Shown here in pieces: positions 23,304 to 34,953 of a DNA stretch of 64,000 nt. Each line of letters opens with the position of its first letter. Position 1 is the stretch's first letter. The notes under the pieces were generated by a model, which ran no database searches, had not been told where the DNA came from, and saw only the letters and a list, made by a program, of their open reading frames with translations. The DNA lies in assembly GCA_002914845.1 (NCBI GenBank), contig JXTC01000467.1, forward strand, positions 92,486-156,485, written 5' to 3'. Both the position numbers and the translations under genes were made by a program. The stretch comes from Trema orientale. Its lineage: Eukaryota; Streptophyta; Magnoliopsida; Rosales; Cannabaceae.

Positions 23304-24712
23304 TCACTCACAAACTTAATCAGCTCGATCGAGTTCAGACAATATTACACCTGATTCCGCCGATTGGAGAAAGAGCGCCAAGTCCAGTATTTTCTTCAAA
23401 CCCTACAATTTTTATTTCATTAGTAAATAAATATGTATTTGCAAAAAAAAAAAAATAATAATAATAAGGGCCGTTTGGTTCGTGATTTGAAAACAATTGA
23501 GTTGATTTGAATAAAGTGTATTTAAGTTAAGAATCTAAAAACTGGGAAGGAAAACTTATTTTTAGAAATGCGTCTGGTTGTTGTGTTTTATTATTGTTTG
23601 AGAGTTTTAAAAAATTTTATTATTGCTTTAGAGTTTTAAAAATATGAATCTGTGTTTAGTAATGTATTTGAAAATAAAATAGAAAAAACAATAAAAAATA
23701 TATTTGGTTGAGTGGATTTTAAATACTATTTTTCAATAATAACATAAAATCTCCTTAAAAAAGAAAAAAACTTCTTTAAATATAAACAAATTTAGATATT
23801 ATTTTGAAATTATTTTATTTTTTGTTCTTAGGAAATTTTGAAAAAAATGTTATTATATGAATGAGTTTGTTTTGATTAATCAAATTTTTGTTCTTAGAAA
23901 ATCACCCATTTTTATTTCATTAATCGAATTTTTGTTCGTAGGAAATCACCCATTTTCAAGTGCAAACAGCACCATACTTACAGTTCATAAACGAGTGAAT
24001 AGAAGATGACTACAAAACAACCTTATTCCATTTATGAGTCAATAAAATCACATAAATGAAAAAGTTAAAGCAAAATTGAATAAAAATACAAACACAGCAT
24101 TAAAAAAAAACATATTTCAGAAGTAATAACTAAGTCTTATCAACCATCAATTTGTATATCGAATATAGATCACTCATAAGTTCAAAAAGCAGATTTTTAA
24201 TTAACAATTTCATCAAGCATCAATGTAAAATGTTGATAAAAAAGATTCAACTTTCAGTACGTATTATTATTCATTACATTAATAGAAGGATAGCTAAACT
24301 AGGAGTCCTTGTGAACGGTGTCAGTTCCAGCAACATATATAGAATGGCGACCACAGATTGTAAGCACGAAGGTGACTACTAGATATGAGTTTGTGAGAAC
24401 ATCCTCAAGCTCTTGGCATTGTGCCAATTACCTTCAATTGGAAAATGGTATGTTGTTGTTGCAGCCAAGATGGAAGTGCCCTAAAATGGTATGTTGCAGA
24501 TTTACCAAGACTAGGATCAACACAAGCCCAATAAATCATATCAACTCAATGCCCAATTACTTGATCACGGGCGACCTTGGTGAACCAGACTTGCGTATAT
24601 ATATATTCTCTTTTCTTTTATTTAATACCATAAACAACCATTTCTTCATTTATCTAATAAGGAAAGCATAATTTGTCTTTATTTCTTGAAGGGGGATTTC
24701 ATATGGTTAAAT
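23304..24712. other. 5' flank of enolase-like gene and intergenic DNA
   Basis: 23304-23410 would hold the 5' UTR and promoter. An (AAG)n run is inside intron 1. GGGCCGTTTGGTTCGTGATTTG at about 23467 has the look of a DNA-transposon terminus, but I could not find its partner. No other gene is seen. Confidence 0.4.
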
Positions 24713-25042
24713 TGTAACGTTTTAACGTTACAATAAGGGTGGTGCAACGGAAGCAGCAGTAAGTGACATTTGATGGCCATTGATGCTGGAAGTGGTAACC
24801 GGTTTCGGTTACGAAACCAAAAGGTTCTTGATGGGAGAACCTCTATAAATAGGAATTTGGGTCCTCTCACTGCTCACCCATTTTTTATATACATACACCA
24901 TCACTCACAGTGAGCAAGTGTGAGAAACGGTGTGACGAATTTTTTCCGCAAATTTTCTCTGTGCCAATGGTTGGAGGTTAGTTTATTGTTTATATGTTTC
25001 AATCAAATTAGAAACATGTTTTAGATAATTGTTAATATTACA
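24713..25042 (+). repeat. 5' LTR of copia element 2
   Basis: 330 bp. It starts with an 18-nt near-palindrome (TGTAACGTTTTAACGTTA). TATA box CTATAAATA lies at about 24841, and a GTGAGCAAGTGTGAGAAAC stretch follows near the presumed RNA start. Confidence 0.95.
24967..24978 (+). promoter_or_regulatory. Putative gag start codon and 5' splice site in LTR
   Basis: ATGGTTGGAG at 24967-24976 is followed by the donor GTTAGT, 65 nt before the LTR end. Removal of 24977-27018 would join this ATG in frame with gag. The 3' LTR keeps the same arrangement (ATG at 31642). Element 1 has a matching donor with the same phase. Confidence 0.55.
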
Positions 25043-25044
25043 TT

Positions 25045-25057
25045 TGGCATCAGAGCC
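25045..25057 (+). promoter_or_regulatory. Primer binding site, element 2
   Basis: TGGCATCAGAGCC, two bases after the LTR. It matches the initiator-methionine tRNA complement with one difference (C for T). Confidence 0.9.
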
Positions 25058-25315
25058 GTTTAAATTACCTCTGCCTTGTTGAGTATCAGTTTCTGGAAAA
25101 ATACCCGAAATTTTTTTTTAAAATCCAAGTTTCATATTTGGAAATTTTTGATGAAAACTGAGGTTAGAAATCATTAGGTAACTGATTTTCTAACAATTCT
25201 ATGATTTCAAACGTTAAAATTGGTGTCTGGAGTGTTAAAAACCAGTCGGATCCGACGTGGGTCCGAAACGGATCGAAAACGGGTCAAAAGACCCGGCTGG
25301 AGGTTGAAGACGACG

Positions 25316-25606
25316 AAAAACGACATGTCGTTTTTTCAATTTCTGTCTCTGTCGTTATTGGAAACGACATGTCGTTTTCTGCAGTTTCAAAACGACATGT
25401 CGTTTTCACTTTGGTTTTGATTCTGTCGTTAGGCAAAATGATACGTCATTTTATTAAGTTCAAAAAAACGACATGTCGTTTATCTTGAGACATTCAGTCG
25501 TCGTTTTGCTAAAAACGACTTGTCGTTTTCTCTGTTATCTTCAAACGATTTGTCGTTTTTACACTGGAAAATGCGGCTCTTCGGTTAGAAAACGACACGT
25601 CGTTTC
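25316..25606 (+). repeat. Array of AAACGACATGTCGTTT palindromes
   Basis: Eight copies in about 290 nt: 25316-25335 (20-nt perfect palindrome), 25362-25377, 25389-25406, 25436-25453 (degenerate), 25466-25481, 25512-25529 (ACTTGT centre), 25543-25558 (ATTTGT centre) and 25590-25605 (ACACGT centre). Spacing varies from 12 to 46 nt. Each copy can fold into a short hairpin or pair with another RNA molecule. It starts about 270 nt after the primer binding site, as in element 1. Confidence 0.95.
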
Positions 25607-26561
25607 TAGGCTTCAGTTTTTTTCAAAAAAAAAAAAAAAGAAGATTTTTCCAGAAATTTAATATTCGGTTTTTTTGTGAGATTTTGTTTTACAAGCCATA
25701 ATTTCAATACTTTGTGTTAATTTCATTAATGTTTGGTGCTTAATAATAATATTCTTATATTTAGTATTTAATCAATATTATTATGTGAAACTTAATTTTA
25801 TTAATGAAATTTTTATGATATTGGCAAATTTATAAAAATTTCATTCTGAATATTTTATGTGCCTAAATTTATGAATATGTATGTATAATTTTGTTATATG
25901 CATGCAATATTTGTTTAAACTATTTTAGCACATAAATAATTATTTGTTGAGCATTTTTATCATGTTGCTCAAATTAAGTTTATACATTAAAATATGTATA
26001 TATATGCAAATATTTTTTATGCTTATGGAATTGAATTATTTTATGTATAAAATCATATTAGTGCATAATATTTATATTTTAATTATACAATTTATGTTTA
26101 TTTTTATGGAAATTTTGTTTTACAAATTGTAACATATCCTTTAGCTTAGATATTGTTAGAATTTGTGGAATTTTGGTTTATTCTCATAAAACTTGATTTT
26201 ATACATAAAACTTTAGTTAAGTGCCTATTTTTAGCACATTAAGACTTGTAAAATGTTCACTAAATAAATTTAGACAATTATTTAGGTGAACTATTAGGTT
26301 ATGAATAATTCATAAACAATTATGTGGTTGATATGAGAAAGCATGAGCTGAGGAAGTTCCACACAAACTAGTTTTGAATAAGCCATTGTGCCACTAGTTT
26401 CCCTGGGAACGCTACTCTGTCTAAGGAGTTGGTTTTTAATGAGGCAATGCCCGATCAATTTTCTGGGAGTATTCTTGGTAAATACCTATCACGATACTAC
26501 ATAATTGTTATTAGGCATTTAGTAGAGCCTGGAACATAATATTATAAATGTCTAGTGGTCA

Positions 26562-26924
26562 ATATAATTTTAGTTAATTAGAGAGTAGCCACAGCATTTT
26601 TTAATTAATTAAAATTATATATTAAGTTTAAGATCACATAAAGAATAAGACATAAAGATTGTAATTAATTATACTTAATATAATAAAGTTTATCCCACAG
26701 GAAATTTTATTATATTCATATAATTAATTAGGATAAAATACCATATTATTTTCATAATTTACCCACAGGAATTATGAATTAGAACATAATTTGGTAGTTT
26801 TATCATTGAGGATAGAATATCAAATTATTTCGAAAGTACCCATTAAGTAAATAATTTGACATTTCTATCATAAAGATAAGATAATGTATTTGAATAAAAA
26901 TTTAGCCCACAGACAATTTTTATT
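26562..26924 (+). promoter_or_regulatory. Five leader hairpins with a shared loop motif
   Basis: Stems: 26562-26580 with 26602-26620 (19 bp, one G-U); 26677-26691 with 26702-26716 (15 bp); 26751-26759 with 26770-26778 (9 bp); 26820-26830 with 26849-26859 (11 bp); 26893-26902 with 26915-26924 (10 bp). The stem sequences differ, while the loops carry AGCCACAGCA, ATCCCACAGG, TACCCACAGG, TACCCATTAAG and AGCCCACAGAC. The last hairpin ends about 95 nt before the acceptor. The same loop type occurs in element 1. Confidence 0.8.
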
Positions 26925-27018
26925 AGATATAGTTTTGTGCATGTTTTACATTGGTAACACATGCAATTAAGTTTTGTAGGCCTCAAATTCTAATATAAGT
27001 GTTTTAAACTTTTTACAG

Positions 27019-30000
27019 TATCTCAACCTGCTAGTTACACTGATATGCATCTAGAAATTCCAGAACTTAGGGGTGACAACTATAAGGTATGGAAGGAAAG
27101 GATTCTCCTTCATTTGGGGTGGATGGACATAGATTATGCTATAAGGAAAGAAGAACCACCTGCAGTAACTGAAAATAGCACTCCTGCTGAAGTTGCGCTA
27201 TATGAGCAATGGGAGAGATCCAATCGGCTCAGCGTGATGTTCATAAAGACAAAAGTTACTGCTAGTATTAGGGGTTTTGTCGAACAGTATGATAAAGTCT
27301 GAGACTTGCTGAAAGTAATTGACGAACAGTTCGTCACTTCAGAAAAGGCCTTGGCAAGCACCCTAATTATGAAATTCTCTTCTCTCTGTCTCACAACCGT
27401 TAAGGGTGTGCGTGACCACATCATACAAATGCGGGACATTGTGGCTCAACTGAAGAAACTAGAGGTAGATATGTCAAAGTCCTTCCTGGTGCACTTTATT
27501 CTGAACACCCTTCCTCAACAGTACGGGCCTTTTAAGATCTCTTATAATACACATAAAGATAAATAGTCCATAAATGAATTGATGACCATGTGTGTTCAAG
27601 AAGAGGAGAGGCTTGTTATGGAAATGGGTGAAAGTGCAATGTTGGCTACAGTCTGCGGGAAGAACAAAGTTGATAAAGCCGAAAAATCTCAGGCTTCCAC
27701 TTCTAAGACCAATCAGAAGGGGAAAGGTAAAATACCACCTCAAACTGATATTAAGAAGGAAAAACAAGTGTTTCTTCTGCAAAAAGAAGGGACACGTAAA
27801 GAAAGATTGTGCAAAATTTAAGACGTGGCTTGAGAAGAAAGGTAATCTATCTTCATTTGTTTGTTATGAATCTAATATGGCTAATGTTAATATTAACATA
27901 TGGTGGATTGATTCTGGTTCTACAATCCATATTGCAAACTCTTTGCAGGGTATGCAAAACCTAAGGAAACTAGTGGGAAGTGAGTTATGCATCTTATCAG
28001 GCAACAAGATGGGCTCACATGTGGAGGCAATAGGAACATGCACCCTTATCTTAAACAGTAGCTTTGTCTTAGTTTTGGAAAAAACTTTTTATGTACCAAG
28101 TTTCTCACGAAACTTGATTTCTGTTTCTAGACTTGTTCCATTGGGTTTTTCTTTTACCTTTAAAGACAATAAGTTTAGTTTATTTAATAAATCAAATTAT
28201 ATTGGAAATAGAATTTTATCTGATAGTCTATATCGTATTTACTTACAAAATGAAGCCACTAATAGTTCTTTGCATGTTCACACTGGCAGTAAGAGGTGTA
28301 ATATTAATGAGGACTCTTCTATGTTATGGCATCGAAGATTAGGTCATATCTCTATAGATAGGATTAAGCGATTAGTAAATGACAGAGTACTTAGTACTCT
28401 AGATTATACTGATTTTGAGATTTGTGTGGACTGCATTAAGTAAGCAAACAAACAAATCTAAAAAGAATGCCAATAGGAGTTCGAACATATTAGAAATCAT
28501 ACATACGGATATATGTTGTCCAGACATAGATATGCCTGGTCAGAAATATTTCATCACTTTTATTGACGATTACTCACGATACATGTATGTGTACTTGCTT
28601 CATAACAAGCATGAAGCATTGGATGCCTTCAAAGTCTTTAAGGCTGAAGTTGAGAACCAATGCAAGAAACAAATAAAAATAGTGAGATCAGATAGAGGTG
28701 GTGAATATTATGGTAGGTACACTGAGAATGGACAGGCACCAGGTCCTTTTACTAAGTTTCTTCAAGAACATGGGATTGTAGCCCAGCACACTTTACCTGG
28801 TTCTGCAGATCAGAATGGTGTTGCTGAAAGAAGGAACCGAACACTCATGGACATGGTGCGAAGTATGCTTAGGAATTCCAATCTTCCAAAATTTTTGTGG
28901 ACTGAAGCACTAAAGACGGCTGCGTATATATTAAACCGTGTTCCAACTAAGGCTGTCCCTAAGACACCTTTTGAATTGTGGAAAGGTTGGAAACCGAGTT
29001 TGTGACATATGTGTGTTTGGGGTTGTCCGTCTGAAGTGAGGATATATAACCCACATAAAAAGAAGTTGGACCCAAGGACAATTAGTGGTTTTTTCATTGG
29101 CTATGCTGAAACGTCTAAGGGTTATAGGTTTTACTATCCATCTCACTCTACTAGGTTTGTGGAATCAAGAAACTCAAAGTTTCTTGAAAATGACATGCTC
29201 AGTGGGAGGGATCGGTTCAGGGATTTAATTTCTGCTCATGATCATACAGAAACTCAACCTTCCACGTCATTAGAAAGATTGGTGATAGTTTATAGTACAC
29301 CGTAAGTTCAAATTGGTGTTGAACAACCAATCGCTGAAATTCCACAACTTGCTGAAAATCTTCCAGTGGATCAACAAGTTCAGGAATTACCTCAAGATCC
29401 TGAAGAAATAGTTGAATCACAAGCTCCTCAGGGAGAAAGTGTTCCAACTCTAAAGAGATCTACTCGTGAAAGAAGATCGGCAATTCCTAGTGATTACATA
29501 GTGTATCTACAAGAATCTGACATTGGAGCCGAAAATGATCCTGAAACATTTTCACATGCGATGAGTTGCAAAGAGTCTAATTTATGGCATGATGCCATGA
29601 AAGATGAAATGAGTTCCATGAAGAGCAACGGAGTCTGGGATCTTATAGAGTTGCCTAATGGGGCGAAGGCCATTGGCTGTAAATGGGTCTTTAAGACCAA
29701 AAGAGACTCATTAGGCAATATTGAAAGATATAAAACGAGACTCGTTGCTAAGGGGTTCACACAAAAGGAAGGAATCGATTATACAGAGACTTTTTCTCCT
29801 GTATCTAAGAAAGAATCTCTTCGTATAATTTTGGCATTGGTTGCACATTTCGACCTTGAGTTGCAACAAATGGATGTGAAAATAGCATTTCTTAATGGTG
29901 ATCTAGAAGATGAGGTGTACATGAAACAACCTAAAGGTTTCTCTTCTAGTAAAGGTGAGCATTTGGTTTGCAAGCTTAAGAAATCTATATACGGATTAAA

Positions 30001-31108
30001 ACAAGCCTCCCGTCAATGGTATTTCAAATTCCATGGAGTAATTTCTTCATTTGGTTTTGTTGAAAATCCCATGGATCAATGTATATACCAGAAGGTCAGT
30101 GAGAGTAAAATTTATTTTCTTGTTTTATACGTGGATGATATTTTACTTGCAACTAATGATAAGGGTATGCTACACGAGGTAAAACAATTCCTCTCTAAAA
30201 ACTTTGATATGAAAGATATGGGTGAGGCATCTTATATCATTGGCATAAAGATTCATAGAGATAGATCTCGTGGTATTTTAGGTCTATCACAGGAAACCTA
30301 TGTCAACAAAGTTTTGGAAAGATTTCGGATGAAGGATTGTTCACCGAGTGTTGCTCCCATTGTGAAAGGCGATAAGTTCAGTTTAAACCAATACCCGAAG
30401 AATGAGTTAGAGAAGGAATCTATGAAAAATATTCCATATGCTTCTGCAGTTGGAAGCCTTATGTATGTTCAGGTCTGTACAAGACCTGACATTGCATATG
30501 CTGTTAGAATATTAGGGCGATATCAAAGTAACCCAGGTATGAACCACTGGAGAGCTACAAAAAAAGTCATGAGGTATCTCCAAGGAACTAAAACTTACAT
30601 ACTTATATATAGACAGACGGACAACTTGGATGTGGTTGGCTATTCTGAAGCAAATTTTGCTGGCTGTGTTGATTCTCGCAAATCAACATCCGGGTACATT
30701 TTCATTATGGCCGGTGGAGCTGTTTCATGGAGAAGTGTCAAACAGACTTTAATTGCCACTTTTACTATGGAAGCCGAGTTCGTCTCTTGTTTTGAGGCTA
30801 CTTCACAAGGTGTATGGCTTAAGAGTTTCATTTCTGGGCTTAGAGTTATGGATTCTATTTCTAGACCATTAAAGATTTTCTACGACAACTCAGCTGCTGT
30901 GTTCTTGGCTAAGAATAATAATAGTGGAAGTCGAAGTAAGCATATCGACATTAAGTACTTAGCTATTAGAGAACATGTTAAGGAAAAGAAAGTGGTCATT
31001 GAGCATATTAGCACTGAGTTGATGATTGCTGATCCTTTGACTAAGGGTATACCACTGTTGAAATTCAAGGATCATGTAGAGAGAATGGGACTTGTTTCCT
31101 CTTTATAA
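27019..31108 (+). pseudogene. Copia gag-pol polyprotein, element 2 (stops and frameshifts)
   Basis: Domains in order: gag (27019-27760), zinc knuckle CX2CX4HX4C at 27769-27810, protease with WWIDSG (about 27901), LWHRRLGH pre-integrase motif (about 28325), integrase core with [13 protein letters not shown] and the DRGGEYY region (28500-28990), reverse transcriptase with YVDD at 30128-30139, and RNase H ending at 31108. Breaks: TGA at 27301, TAG at 27564, a frame change just before the zinc knuckle (about 27765), a 2-nt loss at about 28440, TGA at 29003 and TAA at 29303. From 29366 on, 580 codons are uninterrupted. A start at 27045 is possible without splicing, but the frame is open to the acceptor at 27018. 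Confidence 0.93.
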
Positions 31109-31375
31109 TTGTATATATACATTCAGTTTATCAAAGAAACTTTTATGCATTCAGTTATTTTCTCATTTACGTGTGCACTTTACTTGAGAAAATGCGCTTT
31201 ATTCTGGACCTAGAATAAACATAGGGTTTATTCATTAAGTTTTGTTACCACATTAAGAACTTGGGAAGCAAAAATGTATTGTAATACATAGTTGATAATA
31301 CTCGCATTTATGGGGACCTTTCACTATGATTCATGTATTTTGTTACTCAAAGAGAATTTGGGTCAACGTTTGCAC

Positions 31376-31387
31376 CAAGTGGGAGAA
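31376..31387 (+). promoter_or_regulatory. Polypurine tract, element 2
   Basis: CAAGTGGGAGAA directly before the 3' LTR, nearly the same as in element 1. Confidence 0.85.
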
Positions 31388-31717
31388 TGTAACGTTTTAA
31401 CGTTATAATAAGGGTGGTGCAACGGAAGCAGCAGTAAGTGGCATTTGATGGCCATTGATGCTGGAAGTGGTAACCAGTTTCGGTTACAAAACCAAAAGGT
31501 TCTTGATGGGAGAACCTCTATAAATAGGAATTTGGGTCCTCTCACTGCTCACCCATTTTTTATATACATACACCATCACTCACAGTGAGCAAGTGTGAGA
31601 AACAGTGTGACGAATTTTTTCCGCAAATTTTCTCTGTGTCAATGGCTGGAGGTTAGTTTATTGTTTATATGTTTCAATTAAATTAGAAACATGTTTTAGA
31701 TAATTGTTTAACTTACA
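31388..31717 (+). repeat. 3' LTR of copia element 2
   Basis: 330 bp, about 10 differences from the 5' copy. Followed by the target duplication TAAAT. It keeps the ATG (31642-31644) and GTTAGT donor seen in the 5' copy. Confidence 0.95.
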
Positions 31718-31837
31718 TAAATACCTTAGCCGCCTTTGCTGCAAGTTTCTTCTCCTTGTGAAAAGATTTCATCTTTGTAAGAAATCATGTTTTTCCTATA
31801 TGCATCAAAAAATGTCATATACACATATATATATATG

Positions 31838-32094
31838 GTTGCCAATCCAGTAAGTATTTTTTTTTTAATTTTTTTTTACCTATATGTAGGTATTTGTTTT
31901 CTAGCCGTTGAATCATCATCTAACAATGATCTAGCGGTTATAATGATGTGCATGAAAAGATGTGCATCATTAATGTTATTTCTCTCTCTTACTTTTTAAT
32001 ATAAAAAATATGCATAATAAATTTTCATTGGCCAAATTAATATCTATGCATCGGTATAAAAAAAAATACCTATTGGATTGGTGCCCAAAATTTA
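31838..32094. mobile_element. MITE next to a (TA)n tract
   Basis: Left arm GGTTGCCAATCCAGTAAGTA, right arm TACCTATTGGATTGGTGCCC, inverted. The left side abuts (TA)n at 31822-31837. The interior has TAGCCGTTGAATCATCATCTAAC, a motif shared with the MITEs at 36 and 39 kb. Confidence 0.7.
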
Positions 32095-32410
32095 TATTGT
32101 AAATATATACTAATATTTTACACGTGGACCTAAAAAGAACGGGTATTTTTGAAATAAAGTCAAAGCCGGGTATTTGTTGAATATGAGGCTCAAAAATGAG
32201 TTTTGGGTGTAATTTCTCAAATTTCTATTTTACGAAACCGGGTATTTGCTCTCCAATTGAGTGGTAACATTTTCTTTGGACTATCAAAATCATCCTTTAT
32301 CCAATATAATTTTGACATGTTATATTTTCTTAACTAGCCCTAATTATCACTTTTTTACAATTTAGTATTTTAGTCAGTGACTAATAGTAAACATTGTCAC
32401 ATTCTAAAAC

Positions 32411-32955
32411 AGGGTTAATGACATATACAAATGGTCCATAAATTATCCAACTTGTGGTAATTTCCTCCTTAAAGTTCTAATTCAATTAAGCCCCTATAAT
32501 TTCCAATCGAAGCAATTTAGTCCTTAAATTATCTAAATTGCAACTTGTTGTTAAACTTATGACAAAAAAAAAAAAATACAAGTGAGGAGTACGTGGTAGC
32601 ATTTGAAAGTATATTTGAAAGGTAACTTAGAAATTTTAAGCACAAAATGAACAATCATGGAAAATATTTCTCTAAATTTGCAGCTCCAAGAACCTTAAAA
32701 AATTACAAATAATTCATTTTGTTTTCTCTCCAAATCCTTTTGTTCAATTTATTTTTCTATAAAAATACTTTCAAATGCTACAACGTGCTCCTCAAGTGTA
32801 TTTTTTGTAAATATAAAAACAAGTTATAATTTAGACAGTTTAAGAACCAAATTACTTCAAATCGGAAAATTCAAGGGTTTAATTGCTACAATTAGAACTT
32901 TGAAGACCAAAATTTCCCAAGACTGATAGTTCAGGAGCCATTTGTGCCACGAATA
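32411..32955. mobile_element. Fold-back element with ~210-bp arms
   Basis: The left arm starts GGGTTAATGACATATACAAATGG and the right arm ends CCATTTGTGCCACGAATAC. Matching inverted blocks include the AAAGTTCTAATT region, CAATTTAGTCCTTAAATT against AAGAACCAAATTACTTC, and TAGCATTTGAAAGTAT against TACTTTCAAATGCTAC. The central ~120 bp is unpaired. No coding capacity. Its terminus belongs to a family found also at 3.38, 42.9 and 53.3-55.2 kb. Confidence 0.8.
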
Positions 32956-33059
32956 CTAAAAATTAAATTTGTCAAAATAAAACAGAATTAATAATTTATT
33001 TTTTATAATAGAGACAAAATTGGCCAAAAAAAGAAAAATATCAGTAGAGACTTAAAGAT

Positions 33060-34260
33060 TCTATGTGTTGGAATCTTTTTTACTGAATTGACTTCTAATG
33101 TCGCAACATTATGGTTTTAACGTTTTGACTTATAATGTTGTAACAATTGACCAAATTTTTATTTCTATAGAAAATTAGTATTTAACATTAATAATTCTTT
33201 ATTGTTTTGATTCTCATATATTAATTCTTTATTTTGTGATTCTGATATACATTATATGATTTATGATTTAATGAAACACGATTTGTTAAATTTTTTTCTT
33301 ATAAGATTTTATTATGAAAAATCTCTTTGCAAATATTTTGTATTAATCATTTATTTTCTCACAGTAATATCTGATCTCTTTCTAATCAAATTATTGCGAT
33401 TTTGTGACTACAATTTTACTTTATTAAATATAAGAAGATTTGTCTAGTTATCTTTAATTGATTCATATGATTTGTTATTGAGAATTTTGAATTCTGATTT
33501 AATTGTCGATATTTGACAGCCATTTCCATGTCCTAAATGCTGAGAAATATTCATGGAAAAAGTGTTTTCATTTCAAGCATTGTTTTAGGAAGATTTCTCG
33601 ATGTTGCAACATTTCAGGACAATTAGCATAATGGTGCAAGATTTCGTGAAAGACATAATTAATTGACAGGATCAATTTTTTTGGAAAAAGGTGCGAATCA
33701 ATTGGTATTCTTTCCTAAACATTTTCAATTAGCTTTTATTGTTGATTCTCGGAGTTGGTGAGGGAAGGGAATGTTTTTCTATATAAAAGCCCCAAGTACT
33801 TAAAGGATTTGATAGAGCAGATTTTGTATTTTGGTGTGTTCTATCTCTAGAAATATTTCTTTAGCCTTTTTATACTTGGGAATGTTTTTCCACGTTGAGT
33901 GTTTGCTCAATTCTTCGGGAGAATAGCTTCGTATCTTTGGAGAAGATCAACTCCAAGCCTTGAAGGGAGTTTTAGTAAAAGGAGTCAATCAAAGTGAGCT
34001 TGCTAAATAGAATTGATGGAGTGAATGCAACACATTGTGGCTATAATAATGAGTGCGTCTTTGTTTGTATCAGTCAATTGGTATTTGTATTTATTTAATA
34101 CTTTATTAATTGGTTTAATTTCTGAGTATTGACTCTGTAGAGTAGGTGAGGACCGAACTATGTTAGGAAGATCTTGCATTTTCTTTATATTTCTCTATTG
34201 CAACATATCTAGTCAGTCTTGCAATATTACCATTATGTTTTATATTTGTTGACAGAGGTT
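33060..34260. other. Possible solo LTR or decayed LTR element
   Basis: No gene. The stretch starts near TGTTGGAATC and ends near TTGTTGACA, and contains ATATAAAAGCCCC (TATA-like, about 33781) followed by a leader-like region, the style of a long LTR. I found neither a partner copy nor a clear target duplication. Confidence 0.25.
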
Positions 34261-34823
34261 TTGTCAATGAAAAAGATGATCGGAATCGTAGATAGAATCC
34301 TACCAAATTGTATACAATTATTGATGGAAAAGAGGAAGAAAAAAAGAATTAATATTTATAGTTATTCAGCTCGAAAAAGATGACCTATATCTATTGTAAT
34401 TTTATTATAAGAGTGAGAGAGAGTTAGAGAGATCTTTATTATGAGAGAGAGTTAGAGAGATCTGGAGTATTTGTGAACATGATTTAAGGTGTGACTGAGA
34501 AAGACCTCTATTTATGGGAAGAGTCTCATTTGTTTACAACTTTATGATGCGTATCTGTTGGCAAATTTATCTTGAAAATAATACAAAAATTTAAATAATT
34601 ATCTAAATTCGAATTAATTATCTTAATTTGAATGAATTATCTCAATTCAAACGATAATTATCCAATTGAAATTCAGTTATCCATCTTCCAAAAGTATCTA
34701 TTGAAGTGCACGTGCTCCTATGATGTGTCTTTACTAACTACACCCCTCCCAAATCCCTTCAATTCCCAAATTTCATCCAATCCCAGAACCAATACTTGAA
34801 ATAATATTAATGAGTTTGTTGAA

Positions 34824-34861
<38 letters not shown>

Positions 34862-34912
34862 CCTTTTTTTAACTTTTTTTTTTTTTTTTTTTTATTTTTT
34901 TTTTTTTTTTTT

Positions 34913-34953
<41 letters not shown>

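Larger units (their letters stand above)
24977..27018 (+). other. Putative leader intron of element 2
   Basis: A 2042-nt stretch from GTTAGT to TTTTTACAG. It contains the primer binding site, eight palindromes (25316-25605) and five hairpins (26562-26924). It is AT-rich (26 kb region) as expected for a plant intron and has no long open frame. A spliced RNA would lose the primer site and could not be copied; an unspliced RNA would lose the LTR start of gag. This is an inference without transcript data. Confidence 0.5.
24713..31717 (+). mobile_element. Copia LTR retrotransposon, element 2
   Basis: A complete Ty1/copia element of 7005 bp with 330-bp LTRs (TGTAACG...TTACA), a perfect TAAAT target duplication (24708-24712 and 31718-31722), a primer binding site, a long leader of about 2 kb, gag-pol and a polypurine tract. 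The LTRs differ at about 10 sites by eye (about 3%), making it the younger of the two elements. Gag-pol carries four stops and two frameshifts, so it is not autonomous now. The leader holds a palindrome array and at least five hairpins. Confidence 0.96.

Noticed and set aside
24152..24671. Two overlapping plus-strand frames upstream of element 2
   Set aside because: No recognisable domain, no codon bias and no splice or promoter context.
25316..25606. CRISPR-like array of short repeats
   Set aside because: Repeats are palindromes with irregular spacing inside a plant retrotransposon leader; no cas genes and a eukaryotic context.
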